Positions 8,228-14,092 of a stretch of 20,346 nucleotides of DNA are shown here, in pieces; the stretch's first letter is position 1, and each line of letters starts with the position of its first letter. The stretch comes from a virus, in the IMG/VR virus record IMGVR_UViG_3300023198_000260, positions 1-20,346 of that record. One strand, given 5' to 3'. Position numbers and translations under genes: made by a program. The notes beneath the pieces are model-generated. The model had not been told where the DNA came from. It saw nothing but the letters and a program-made list of their open reading frames with translations, and ran no database searches.

Positions 8228-8284
8228 CTGTAGTTTAACCAAAACTAAAACCCTTTTACTAAACCTATTACATGAAATAACTTT

Positions 8285-8551
8285 CTACTCTGGAGGCAGT
8301 GTCACAACATAAGACATAGAGGTTAGATCTACCTCTAGATCATCCTTTATAAATGCTAACATCTCTGCTGCTGTTTTTGAATTAGCAGGATGAGCCAACA
8401 GAGCCCTGTCCTCATTTGTAGCAAATACATACTTTGTAGCCTGGCCAGCCTGATGTATTGCATACATTTTTTTTGCACTACCATCATTCTCCTCACAGGC
8501 ATGATATCCTGGAGTAAATCCTCCTACTGCGAAACCACCTTTAGATCCCAT
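8285..8551 (-). CDS. unknown protein, first gene of packaging/head operon
   Basis: 88-residue protein with a Gly-rich N-terminus (GSKGGFAVGGFTPGYHACEE), then a mixed alpha/beta pattern ending VVTLPPE. I do not recognise a family; there is no signal peptide or membrane span. It is the first gene after the terminator at 8662-8692 and precedes terS by 115 bases, so it probably opens the late transcript. The leader TAAAAACATTTTATT is A/T-rich without a Shine-Dalgarno sequence. It contains one of the rare CpGs, at a codon junction (TTC|GCA). Confidence 0.65.
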   Translation of the reverse strand: MGSKGGFAVGGFTPGYHACEENDGSAKKMYAIHQAGQATKYVFATNEDRALLAHPANSKTAAEMLAFIKDDLEVDLTSMSYVVTLPPE

Positions 8552-8661
8552 AATAAAATGTTTTTAATTGATACTGTTTTTATTCTCTCATGACTATAAA
8601 GATCAGGAGATCCTGGGATATATTTATAGATCTGTTCTGAGATGTTTTAAACAATGGCCAT

Positions 8662-8692
8662 AAAAAAAGCCTGGAATTATGATCCAGGCCTT
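8662..8692 (-). terminator. Rho-independent terminator after lipoprotein gene
   Basis: On the minus strand AAGGCCTGG pairs with CCAGGCTTT (nine pairs, one G-T) around a 9-base loop and runs into seven T residues (8668-8662). It lies 24 bases after the lipoprotein stop and separates the early region from the packaging/head operon. The remaining gap (8552-8661) should hold the late promoter, but I find no TAnnTTTG box there, which would fit control by a phage-encoded activator. Confidence 0.88.
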
Positions 8693-8715
8693 AATATTAG
8701 ATTGTTAATAACTCC

Positions 8716-9099
8716 TTAATATATTTTATACATCACTGTAGGGAGCTTATTATGATATATGACCTGGCTGGTCCCCTGGTAAACAAACTCCCAGGCTGGC
8801 CAGCTCCATGTCTTACCATCCAGAGCTACATAGGCCTCCATAAAATCCACTGCAAAGAAAGTCCAGGATCCCTCCTCTGTTATTACATTATCCTCAGTCA
8901 CAGTATAGGTCCCATCATTTAGATAATTGATGACAGTCATGGCCCCTGTAGGGAGATATCCTACTGAGTGGATCTCCCAGGATCCTACTACATACTCCTG
9001 GAATTTATTAGCTCCCTGGGGCTGTGGGACATACTCATCTTTATTACAGCCCATAAATACAGTCATCATGACTGCAAAGATTAAAATTGTTTTTCTCAT
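8716..9099 (-). CDS. surface lipoprotein, lipocalin-like, candidate superinfection-exclusion factor
   Basis: 127-residue lipoprotein. A signal peptide (Lys-Thr-Ile-Leu-Ile-Phe...) ends in the lipobox VFMGC with the lipidated Cys at residue 18. Immediately after it comes NKDE, which matches the Bacteroidetes lipoprotein export signal (Cys-X-Lys-Asp/Glu-Asp/Glu) that sends lipoproteins to the outer face of the outer membrane. The mature part is beta-rich, with VVGSWEIHSVG near residue 37, similar to the GxW start of lipocalin-like Bacteroidetes lipoproteins. The gene sits alone between the early region and the late operon and has its own terminator. A surface lipoprotein expressed from a phage suggests receptor masking or host-surface conversion; that role is inference. 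Confidence 0.85.
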   Translation of the reverse strand: MRKTILIFAVMMTVFMGCNKDEYVPQPQGANKFQEYVVGSWEIHSVGYLPTGAMTVINYLNDGTYTVTEDNVITEEGSWTFFAVDFMEAYVALDGKTWSWPAWEFVYQGTSQVIYHNKLPTVMYKIY

Positions 9100-9128
9100 A
9101 CTATTAGTTTTGTGGCCCCTGGGCCTGG

Positions 9129-9845
9129 TTAGATTATCTCCAGATTTAATTTGATTAGTATAGGAGCCTTTGATCTGCTACACTCCCCAAAGTAGGTCAT
9201 GTCAAATAGGCCAGGGTCTAAATGGACTGGCTTAATTTGGAGCCCTCTATGGGACGATCTACACCTGGGGCAGTATTCTATATTAATCCAGATAGATCTG
9301 CTGGCTCTTAGCCTCTCAGTGTCCTTATTTTTGATTTCAGCCCCTGATCTATCTACCTGGATAGGGGCCAGCTTATAAACTACTTTAGCTCCTGGATCTC
9401 TTTTTTTTAGGACCAGCTCCTGCTTTTGTTTATCCAGGATCCTCTTTGTGATCTTTGGATCTACTGGCTGTCTCTTATTGTTTACCAGGACCTCAGTGGC
9501 CAGATCTTTCAGCTCCTCATGTATTCTGCCATGCCATTCCCTGATCATAGCCCTGGCCTTATCATGGATCTGTCCTGGGATGATTGCTGCCCTGGTATAT
9601 TTGCTCACATTAGTGTAAGGGATCCCAGCCTTTACTATTAGCTCAGCCCATTTGTCATCAGAGATATCTCCCAGGCTGGCCTTATTCTTTACCAGGTACA
9701 TGGTAGCTGGAAAGACATCTATCTCCTTGGCATAGCTATTGAGATTTAGTCCCATAAATTTGACCCTATCTACCAGCCAGATTGCTATAGCTTTTCTCTG
9801 ACCAGGATCAAAATATCCTTTATTAGATCTCTTGCCCTGGCTCAT
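9129..9845 (-). CDS. putative DNA-binding protein with CxxC motif, unknown
   Basis: 238-residue protein. The N-terminus (about residues 15-70) is helical and reads like a Cro-type or related helix-turn-helix region (LNSYAKEIDVFPATMYLVKNK), followed by a basic middle (PVDPKITKRILDKQKQELVLKKR) and a C-terminal IEYCPRC...GECSRS segment with three to four Cys/His that may bind zinc. I do not recognise a family. As the last gene of the early block before the lipoprotein and late operon it would be well placed to encode a late regulator, but this is inference. Its ATG overlaps the preceding gene's end by 4 bp. It has one rare TCG codon. Confidence 0.7.
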   Translation of the reverse strand: MSQGKRSNKGYFDPGQRKAIAIWLVDRVKFMGLNLNSYAKEIDVFPATMYLVKNKASLGDISDDKWAELIVKAGIPYTNVSKYTRAAIIPGQIHDKARAMIREWHGRIHEELKDLATEVLVNNKRQPVDPKITKRILDKQKQELVLKKRDPGAKVVYKLAPIQVDRSGAEIKNKDTERLRASRSIWINIEYCPRCRSSHRGLQIKPVHLDPGLFDMTYFGECSRSKAPILIKLNLEII

Positions 9846-10117
9846 GGCTCCAGCTTATTAATCCTGGCCTCAGCCTCATAAATAAGATCACTGATCTCTT
9901 TGGTCAGTATCATTATAGTGCTATCATTCTCCTTTGGGGCTATAGCCATCCCTGCTATCATCTTAATTAGGATGACCTTATAGCCCTGGAGTAAACTCTC
10001 CAGATCCCTGGTCATCTCATCCATAAATTTACCCATCCCTGGCTGGCCCTTTGCAAATCTGTCCTGGACAAAGGTCATGGCTATGTCCTGCTCTGTCATG
10101 GTTTTCTTTTTACTCAT
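9842..10117 (-). CDS. early-region protein, unknown function
   Basis: 91-residue mostly helical protein with a basic start (SKKKTMTEQD) and a hydrophobic/Met-rich middle (VILIKMIAGMAIAP, about residues 48-61) too short to be a confident membrane span. No recognised family. Its leader carries TTAACCAAAA, the element shared by many early genes here, 14 bases before the ATG, and a box CACTTTG preceded by TAAT slightly farther upstream. It is coupled to the following gene by a 4-bp overlap. Confidence 0.7.
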   Translation of the reverse strand: MSKKKTMTEQDIAMTFVQDRFAKGQPGMGKFMDEMTRDLESLLQGYKVILIKMIAGMAIAPKENDSTIMILTKEISDLIYEAEARINKLEP

Positions 10118-10211
10118 GGTTTTTAATTTTGGTTAATAATTCAAAGTGATTAGGATCCTGCCCATCTGGACCCAGGCATATCTTAGATCCCTGGAGATCC
10201 TCCAGGCCCAT
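10110..10211 (-). CDS. possible 33-residue microprotein
   Basis: An ORF in the gap between the zinc-finger gene (10243-10443) and the gene at 9842-10117. It runs from ATG at 10211 to TAA at 10112-10110 and overlaps the next start as ATGAGTAA. The product begins MGLEDLQGSKIC and ends TKIKNHE, with ordinary composition and the same lack of CG as its neighbours. Against it: the gap also holds a perfect 7-bp hairpin (10190-10206) inside the ORF and a candidate promoter (10142-10149), both of which would explain the space without a gene. Confidence 0.35.
   Translation of the reverse strand: MGLEDLQGSKICLGPDGQDPNHFELLTKIKNHE
10142..10149 (-). promoter_or_regulatory. weak candidate -7 promoter box
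   Basis: Minus-strand TCACTTTG differs from the Bacteroidetes -7 consensus TAnnTTTG at one fixed position. It lies 24 bases before the ATG at 10117, close to the spacing of the better boxes at 14067 and 14720, and is followed by the shared TTAACCAA leader. A near copy, TAATCACTTTA, precedes the gene starting at 11510. No -33 TTG is visible. Confidence 0.35.
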
Positions 10212-10242
10212 CTTGACAGGACTGATATTTTAATTTTTACTT

Positions 10243-10443
10243 TCATCTTTTATATACATCTCCTCCACAGTCTGGACAGACCCTGGGGCTGTGATCAGGC
10301 TGCTCTTTACTGTCCTTTACTTTCTGCCAGGAGTAGGATCCTCTCCAGGAGCAGGCCATACATATTACCAGGACAGAGATCCTCTCTGACTGGACCAGTA
10401 CTGTAGTATGCCTGACCCTGCTATTAAATAATCTTTTCATCAT
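10243..10443 (-). CDS. small zinc-finger protein
   Basis: 66-residue protein with two Cys pairs, CMAC (about residues 28-31) and CPDC (about 57-60), forming a probable zinc ribbon with a Trp-rich loop (SWRGSYSWQKVKD) between them. The N-terminus is basic. Two adjacent ATGs (10443 and 10440) overlap the TGA of the replication-protein gene as ATGATGA, so translation is coupled to that gene. Phage-encoded ribbons of this kind often act as small nucleic-acid or protein adaptors; the specific role is unknown. Confidence 0.72.
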   Translation of the reverse strand: MMKRLFNSRVRHTTVLVQSERISVLVICMACSWRGSYSWQKVKDSKEQPDHSPRVCPDCGGDVYKR

Positions 10444-11180
10444 TGTCTTAGATCTTTAGATATATCTGCCACTGACTGGACTGCCTTGGATCTCTTACCT
10501 GAGACCTCCCTATCTTTTCTCAGGTTCTGCTTAGACTCTGCCTCCAGTGCAAACTCTGTTTTTTTCTTTATCCATGTTGCTATCCTCAAATTAAGGCTCC
10601 AGGTTTTCTGATCCTCCCAGAGCATTATATCAGTTCCCTGGATGACTGCTGCCCAGTGCCTGTAAAAGTCATTAGCATCCTCCCTGGCTATCCTCTTACC
10701 TACCTCTGACCTGATAGTCTCCTGGAATATCTTTTGTCTCTCCTGGAGTGGTTTGATTAATTTTGTTTTTTTTCTGGCCACTCTTTTCTTATTTCTATTC
10801 TTATCTATATTTACATCTTCATTTTCATCTTCCATATGGGAGGTCATATGACCTACTTTATTTTTCTTTTTTGTATGCTGATTAACTCCTTTAATATTGT
10901 TCCTCCTGGACTCAGAGTATGCTCTCCTCTTGACTTTCTCCTCCTCCAGCCTGGGATTAAAAAAACTCCCAGACTCATCCTCCTCAAATTTATCTTTAAG
11001 GGCTGGCCATATTTTGTCCATACTTTGACCTAGCATATGACCTATCATATGAGTGGTCATATGACCTCTATTAAATTGCAAAATAAGGAGCTCTATATAG
11101 GCCCCTTTCTCCTCAAAAGTCATACCCATAGTCCCTCCCATAAAGTCATTAGGGTAAAATAAAAATGCAGGATCTTTCAT
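10440..11180 (-). CDS. replication initiator-like protein (DUF1376 N-terminus)
   Basis: 246-residue protein whose first 90 residues match the DUF1376/YdaU pattern seen in phage replication proteins: KDPAFLFYPNDFMGG, MTFEEKGAYIELLILQF, then a winged-helix-like domain. A low-complexity basic hinge follows (about residues 90-140, many Lys/Arg/Asn), then a second helical domain with WEDQKTWSLNLRIATWIKKK near residues 187-206, similar to C-terminal regions of such proteins. The family usually accompanies helicase loaders and lambda O-type functions. Inside the gene lie two clusters of 12-bp-spaced CATATG repeats, encoding GHMTTHMIGHM and GHMTSHM, next to an A/T-rich stretch, resembling an origin within the initiator gene. 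The start overlaps the end of the HNH gene region closely. Confidence 0.82.
   Translation of the reverse strand: MKDPAFLFYPNDFMGGTMGMTFEEKGAYIELLILQFNRGHMTTHMIGHMLGQSMDKIWPALKDKFEEDESGSFFNPRLEEEKVKRRAYSESRRNNIKGVNQHTKKKNKVGHMTSHMEDENEDVNIDKNRNKKRVARKKTKLIKPLQERQKIFQETIRSEVGKRIAREDANDFYRHWAAVIQGTDIMLWEDQKTWSLNLRIATWIKKKTEFALEAESKQNLRKDREVSGKRSKAVQSVADISKDLRQ
10833..11066. repeat. iteron-like CATATG repeats, candidate replication origin
   Basis: CATATG occurs at 11034, 11046 and 11058, exactly 12 bp apart, and at 10833 and 10845, again 12 bp apart. Two units are the identical perfect 12-bp palindrome GGTCATATGACC (10842-10853 and 11055-11066). The stretch next to the second cluster (about 10745-10900) is markedly A/T- and pyrimidine-rich. 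Lambda-type phages place origin iterons and an A/T-rich region inside the initiator gene, so this is a plausible origin. Caveat: His-Met pairs encode CATATG by necessity when His is CAT. Confidence 0.5.
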
Positions 11181-11510
11181 CTATTTAGTTTTTTGGTTAT
11201 TAATAATTCCATAATGACTCCCTCCCCTGGCCTTATTGATATCCAGGCAGAGATGGTCCTGCTCATGGCAGTCCAGACATAAAGTAATTAAATACTCATC
11301 AGGAGTCTCCCAGGGATATGTCCCTACATACTTTAAATGATGGACATTTAAGTAGTTTATTATTCTAGCCTCATATCTATTCAGAAACATATAGGACTCC
11401 AGGCTCTCATTGTGGCATCTTTGACAGGTATTATTATCCCTCATCAGGATCTCATCCCTCTTATGGATCCATCTTGGATCCCTTAATAGTCTACTATACC
11501 AGTCACTCAT
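11181..11510 (-). CDS. HNH endonuclease
   Basis: 109-residue HNH-family nuclease. It starts with WYSRLLRDPRWIHKRDEILMRD, a common lead-in of small phage HNH proteins, then the zinc pair CQRC (residues 29-32), the active-site HH dyad in LNVHHLKYV (about 56-58), the family's PDEYLITLC stretch and the second zinc pair CLDC followed by HEQDH (about 79-87). The catalytic metal-binding residues therefore appear intact. It lies between the XRE repressor and the replication protein rather than beside terminase, so a role in recombination, host-DNA cutting or homing is as likely as packaging. The leader reads TTTAACCAATG, with the shared element touching the start codon. Confidence 0.85.
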   Translation of the reverse strand: MSDWYSRLLRDPRWIHKRDEILMRDNNTCQRCHNESLESYMFLNRYEARIINYLNVHHLKYVGTYPWETPDEYLITLCLDCHEQDHLCLDINKARGGSHYGIINNQKTK

Positions 11511-11538
11511 TGGTTAAACTTTAGTAAAGTGATTAAAT

Positions 11539-11569
11539 AAAAAAAGTCACTGCCTTAATAGGTCAATGA
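11539..11569 (-). terminator. terminator overlapping XRE stop codon
   Basis: On the minus strand TCATTGACC (11569-11561) pairs with GGCAGTGA (11554-11547), with one bulged A and one G-T pair, around the loop TATTAA. A run of seven T (11545-11539) follows one base later. The stem ends at the XRE stop codon. With the promoter box at 11726 it makes the repressor gene a self-contained transcription unit. Confidence 0.7.
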
Positions 11570-11720
11570 TCTTATTATTAATATGATCAGGCATAGGAGT
11601 AGTCCCACTCAGATACTGACTGAGTAAACTCTTTGAGACCCCTATCTGCTCTGCTACCCAGTTGTATCTCAGGCCTCTATCCCTGATCCTCTGCTTTAGT
11701 GTTTTAGTGATTGTTTCCAT
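11547..11720 (-). CDS. XRE/Cro-type transcriptional repressor
   Basis: 57-residue helix-turn-helix protein: METITKTLKQRI, then YNWVAEQIGVSKSLLSQYLSG (about residues 19-39) is a textbook Cro/C1 HTH with the recognition helix SKSLLSQYL. I chose Met at 11720. An upstream in-frame ATG (11810) would add 30 residues (SFYLSYLPW...), but that stretch covers palindromic operators and a promoter box and does not resemble the family. The promoter-to-ATG distance is very short, so the mRNA may be nearly leaderless. Palindromes just upstream suggest autoregulation. This protein is the best candidate for a lysogeny or early-gene switch. Confidence 0.85.
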   Translation of the reverse strand: METITKTLKQRIRDRGLRYNWVAEQIGVSKSLLSQYLSGTTPMPDHINNKIIDLLRQ

Positions 11721-11725
11721 ATCTG

Positions 11726-11733
11726 CAAAATTA
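11726..11733 (-). promoter_or_regulatory. candidate promoter of XRE gene
   Basis: Minus-strand TAATTTTG matches the Bacteroidetes -7 box TAnnTTTG and lies five bases before the XRE start codon, so transcription would start at or near the ATG. It is overlapped by the inverted repeat TTAAAC-ATTA-GTTTAA (11731-11746). No clear -33 TTG is present. Confidence 0.5.
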
Positions 11734-11808
11734 AACATTAGTTTAATAATACCTGTATGATATATATCATGTTTCCAGGGGAGGTAAGATAGGTAAAATG
11801 ATTTTACC
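11731..11808. promoter_or_regulatory. three palindromic operator candidates
   Basis: The 94-bp gap between the XRE and sulfotransferase genes holds three inverted repeats: TTAAAC-ATTA-GTTTAA (11731-11746, overlapping the promoter box), the perfect 14-bp palindrome ATGATATATATCAT (11757-11770) and GGTAAAAT-G-ATTTTACC (11792-11808). They differ in sequence, so they may bind different proteins. The TGATATA core of the middle one recurs near other early promoters. Confidence 0.6.
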
Positions 11809-11814
11809 ACTCTG

Positions 11815-12483
11815 TTACCTATAGCCTAGATGATCCATGATCATCCTGACCTCTGGGTCCTGATAGAGCTCCAGCTCTCCTGCTGTCAGGATCTCCTTAT
11901 ACTTACTCTTAGCCTGCTGAAATGGTCTATTAATCTGCCAGGACCTATAGAGAGCATTAGTCTCCCTGGAGGGCTCCTGGCTAGGGATCTCCCTTGCCTC
12001 TATAGGGATCCTCCTCTTAGTAGTGTCCAGGACCCCTGGGATGATCTCCAGGTCCAGCCACTCAAATAGATCCAGGATCCCCTGGTAAAATAGATCCTCA
12101 TACTTGACCAGGAGGCCATGACCTCCAGTAGTTATCTCCATAGAGTTTATAGTACACTCTATCCAGGATCTCCTAAACTTATCCCAGGTCATCTGACCCT
12201 TAGTGTATCTCTGTTTTAAGGAGGCCCAGGTCTCCCTGGGATCTCTAGTAATACAGATGACTTTAATCTCTCTCTGGATCTTCTGGATCTCATCCAGGAG
12301 GTAGTCAGATAGCAGTGGACTTTTCATGACTACAGATGGATGGCCCCAGTCCTCTGACATCATATCAGCCAGACATTTAGGCTTGATCTCATGTAGTACA
12401 TCATAGACCTGGGGATGATTACCTATAACCTTTCTCAGGATGGATGTCCCTGAGTGATGAAAACCTGTAATTAAGATCTTCAT
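11815..12483 (-). CDS. sulfotransferase family protein
   Basis: 222-residue protein with the two PAPS-binding signatures of sulfotransferases: the 5'-phosphosulfate loop in ITGFHHSGTSILRKVI (residues 5-20) and the 3'-phosphate motif in ICITRDPRETWASL (about 76-89), plus a DVLHE stretch (28-32) and the KYEDL motif further on. The length suits a minimal cytoplasmic sulfotransferase; there is no signal peptide or membrane anchor. It would move sulfate from PAPS to an unknown acceptor, perhaps a surface glycan or a small molecule. It sits in the early region, between the recombination genes and the repressor, coupled by a 4-bp overlap to the upstream small gene, so it is likely made early in infection and is unlikely to be structural. 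Confidence 0.85.
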   Translation of the reverse strand: MKILITGFHHSGTSILRKVIGNHPQVYDVLHEIKPKCLADMMSEDWGHPSVVMKSPLLSDYLLDEIQKIQREIKVICITRDPRETWASLKQRYTKGQMTWDKFRRSWIECTINSMEITTGGHGLLVKYEDLFYQGILDLFEWLDLEIIPGVLDTTKRRIPIEAREIPSQEPSRETNALYRSWQINRPFQQAKSKYKEILTAGELELYQDPEVRMIMDHLGYR

Positions 12484-12701
12484 TTTTCTTTTTTTAATGG
12501 ATCTGGCCCAGGGTCCATCCCCTCAGTCAGATCATTTATGATAATAGTATTTAATTCCTTTGAGGTCCTGGCCAGGTTGTCTATGATCAGCTTATAGGTA
12601 GCTGGATCCTTATCCTTTAAGTTGTGCCTGGCATTGATCATGAGCTGATACAGATCCTCCTGGATCTCAATGGATGTCATTTGCTTAATTTCTTTTGTCA
12701 T
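12480..12701 (-). CDS. early-region protein, unknown function
   Basis: 73-residue, mainly helical protein (TSIEIQEDLYQLMINARHNL, then ...LARTSKELNTII) with a Pro/Asp-rich tail. No family recognised. The start follows an A/T-rich leader directly downstream of the 12-bp hairpin at 12717-12745, and its end overlaps the sulfotransferase start by 4 bp. The pairing with the sulfotransferase may be functional or only organisational. Confidence 0.65.
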   Translation of the reverse strand: MTKEIKQMTSIEIQEDLYQLMINARHNLKDKDPATYKLIIDNLARTSKELNTIIINDLTEGMDPGPDPLKKEK

Positions 12702-12716
12702 GATATTAATTTTAAA

Positions 12717-12745
12717 GGCCCCAGGGAGGAGATCTCCCCAGGGCC
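12717..12745 (-). terminator. strong hairpin between recombination genes
   Basis: On the minus strand the 29 bases from 12745 to 12717 fold into a 12-bp stem (GGCCCTGGGGAG against CTCCCTGGGGCC, two G-T pairs) with the loop ATCTC. Only TTTAAAATT follows, so as a terminator it would be leaky. It may attenuate expression of the downstream small gene and sulfotransferase relative to the ERF operon, or act as an RNA-stability element. Confidence 0.55.
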
Positions 12746-12752
12746 ATGTTAT

Positions 12753-13190
12753 CTATAGGAATGTAATTGATGTTACATCAGTGGTCCTCTTAGATGGTTT
12801 ATGGATGATCTCTCCAGTCTCCCCATCCAGGATCCCCTCATCAGGGATGGCCTTTAGCAGGACCTCCCTCTGCTTTTTAGCCTCAGCTATCTCATTCCAT
12901 TTATCATCCTCTGAGTATTGATAGGCTCCTTTCTGGGTCCTCTGATAGACAGCAGCATTATAGCTGAAAGTCTTACCTGGATATTTGTCCAGCTCATCTG
13001 AGAGGACCTCCCTAAATGCTGGGTCCTGTCTGACTTTCTTAATGATATTCTCCAGGCTCTTTAGGAGGACATCTACCTCCATAGGATTAGACTCTCCATC
13101 CAGGACTGGATCCAGGATGTTCTTAGCTACCTCTGCCTGTTCTTTCTTTCCTCCTGTAGCTATGGATCTGATGGTTTGTAGGTTGTTCAT
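12753..13190 (-). CDS. conserved ERF-partner protein, unknown function
   Basis: 145-residue protein with a helical, charged N-terminal two-thirds (probable coiled coil, EVDVLLKSLENIIKKVRQDP near residues 38-57), then YPGKTFSYNAAVYQRTQKGAYQYS, and a characteristic tail IPDEGILDGETGEIIHKPSKRTT...TSITF. I recall this PGKTF / DPETGEI-type architecture in Bacteroidetes phages next to single-strand annealing or recombination genes, without an assigned activity. It overlaps the ERF gene end by 4 bp, supporting a shared recombination role. Confidence 0.75.
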   Translation of the reverse strand: MNNLQTIRSIATGGKKEQAEVAKNILDPVLDGESNPMEVDVLLKSLENIIKKVRQDPAFREVLSDELDKYPGKTFSYNAAVYQRTQKGAYQYSEDDKWNEIAEAKKQREVLLKAIPDEGILDGETGEIIHKPSKRTTDVTSITFL

Positions 13191-13780
13191 ATTGCTTGGT
13201 CTATTAAGGTTTCAGAATTAGCTTTGCTCAGCTTGTATTTCTTTTTAATATCCTGGAGGGTCCCTCCATTTTTCAGATACTCTACAGCCTTATCCCAGGC
13301 CTCAGTCTGAGGATTTAGCCAGCTTAATTGTGGGAGCCTATCATCCTTAAACTCTGCCTTAGTTTTCTCCTGGGGACCTCTGTCCTGGAGCTCCTTAGCA
13401 TCTGAGTCCTCCTCTGTTACCAGGTTCAGAATAGCAGACAGAGCATATCTCCTGAGATAGGTTATCCCAGATCCCAGGGCCTGGTAGTTGTTCATCTTGG
13501 CCTGGGCTGCTACAGTGCTAGACAGAGAGCTATTGATGACCTCTCCACTATCTACATGGTAGAGATCTGTTATCAGTGTAAAGGCTCCAGCTCCCTCTGG
13601 GATCTCATCTGGAGTCTCCACTCTCTGGACTATTAATAGATCACACTCCCTCAGAATAGGATTGACTATCTGATGGATCCTCTCCAGGCTGGCATAATTA
13701 TAGCCATAGCCTTTAGCATCCTTATCTATGGGAGGACATTTGTCCTGGAATAAGGCCAGGGCCTTTAATAGGTTTTTCAT
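13187..13780 (-). CDS. erf: ERF-family single-strand annealing protein
   Basis: 197-residue recombinase of the ERF superfamily, which anneals complementary single strands in phage recombination and genome circularisation. The core is clear: YNYASLERIHQIVNPILREC (residues 28-46) and QALGSGITYLRRYALSAILN (100-119) followed by VTEEDSDA, the family signature including the acidic EEDSDA. The C-terminal 60 residues (after DRGPQEKTK) carry a small helical domain with GTLQDIKKKYKLSKANSETL, which resembles a helix-turn-helix and may contact partners or DNA. The start follows a leader with AACCAAAACCAAAAGC. No dedicated exonuclease gene is recognisable nearby. Confidence 0.93.
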   Translation of the reverse strand: MKNLLKALALFQDKCPPIDKDAKGYGYNYASLERIHQIVNPILRECDLLIVQRVETPDEIPEGAGAFTLITDLYHVDSGEVINSSLSSTVAAQAKMNNYQALGSGITYLRRYALSAILNLVTEEDSDAKELQDRGPQEKTKAEFKDDRLPQLSWLNPQTEAWDKAVEYLKNGGTLQDIKKKYKLSKANSETLIDQAI

Positions 13781-13802
13781 GCTTTTGGTTTTGGTTTTAA
13801 AA

Positions 13803-14036
13803 CTACTTTTTTATCTCATACTCTTTGGCTGCATTTGCTCTGGCCTCATCCTCCAGGATCTTTAATCCTCTGACTATAGCCTCCAGGATCTTATCCCTCT
13901 TAGTTACTCTCAGAGACAGTCTGCTGGACTCCTCTAGGGCCAGGAGGGCTGCTCTATTGTGGACAGTGGATGGGATAGCCATCTGGACTGCCACAGTGTT
14001 CTCATTCTTAAAATGTCTGTTTAAATAGTTTTCCAT
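13803..14036 (-). CDS. ribbon-helix-helix-like small protein
   Basis: 77-residue protein with a short strand (TVAVQMAIP, about residues 14-22), a helix (HNRAALLALEESSRLSLR), a turn and a second helix (RDKILEAIVRGLKILEDEARAN). Strand-helix-helix at this size resembles ribbon-helix-helix DNA-binding proteins, but the match is by pattern only. It has its own promoter box (14067-14074) and a TATTAACCAA leader, and precedes erf by 22 bases, so it may regulate the recombination operon. Confidence 0.65.
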   Translation of the reverse strand: MENYLNRHFKNENTVAVQMAIPSTVHNRAALLALEESSRLSLRVTKRDKILEAIVRGLKILEDEARANAAKEYEIKK

Positions 14037-14066
14037 AAGTATTAATTTAATTGGTTAATAGTTTTG

Positions 14067-14074
14067 CAAATATA
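14067..14074 (-). promoter_or_regulatory. candidate early promoter
   Basis: Minus-strand TATATTTG fits the Bacteroidetes -7 consensus TAnnTTTG and lies 30 bases before the ATG at 14036. Upstream, where a -33 TTG is expected, there are instead repeats of the form AATGTTATAA (14085-14071), related to the TGATATA repeats at 14734, 17018 and 17185. Confidence 0.6.
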
Positions 14075-14092
14075 ACATTTATAACATTGATA

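Noticed and set aside
8193-8255. tRNA-like gene suggested by paired arms and a TAGTTTAACC stretch
   Set aside because: There is no T-loop consensus, no properly spaced anticodon arm and no seven-base acceptor closing the whole unit.
10833-11066. CATATG repeats as purely a protein-level His-Met repeat
   Set aside because: Not rejected outright: this is the main alternative to an origin. I favour the DNA interpretation because the flanking bases (GGT and ACC) are also identical and the spacing is exactly 12 bp in both clusters.
11721-11810. 30-residue N-terminal extension of the XRE repressor
   Set aside because: The extension covers palindromes and the promoter box, and its sequence does not resemble the repressor family; the HTH protein is complete without it.
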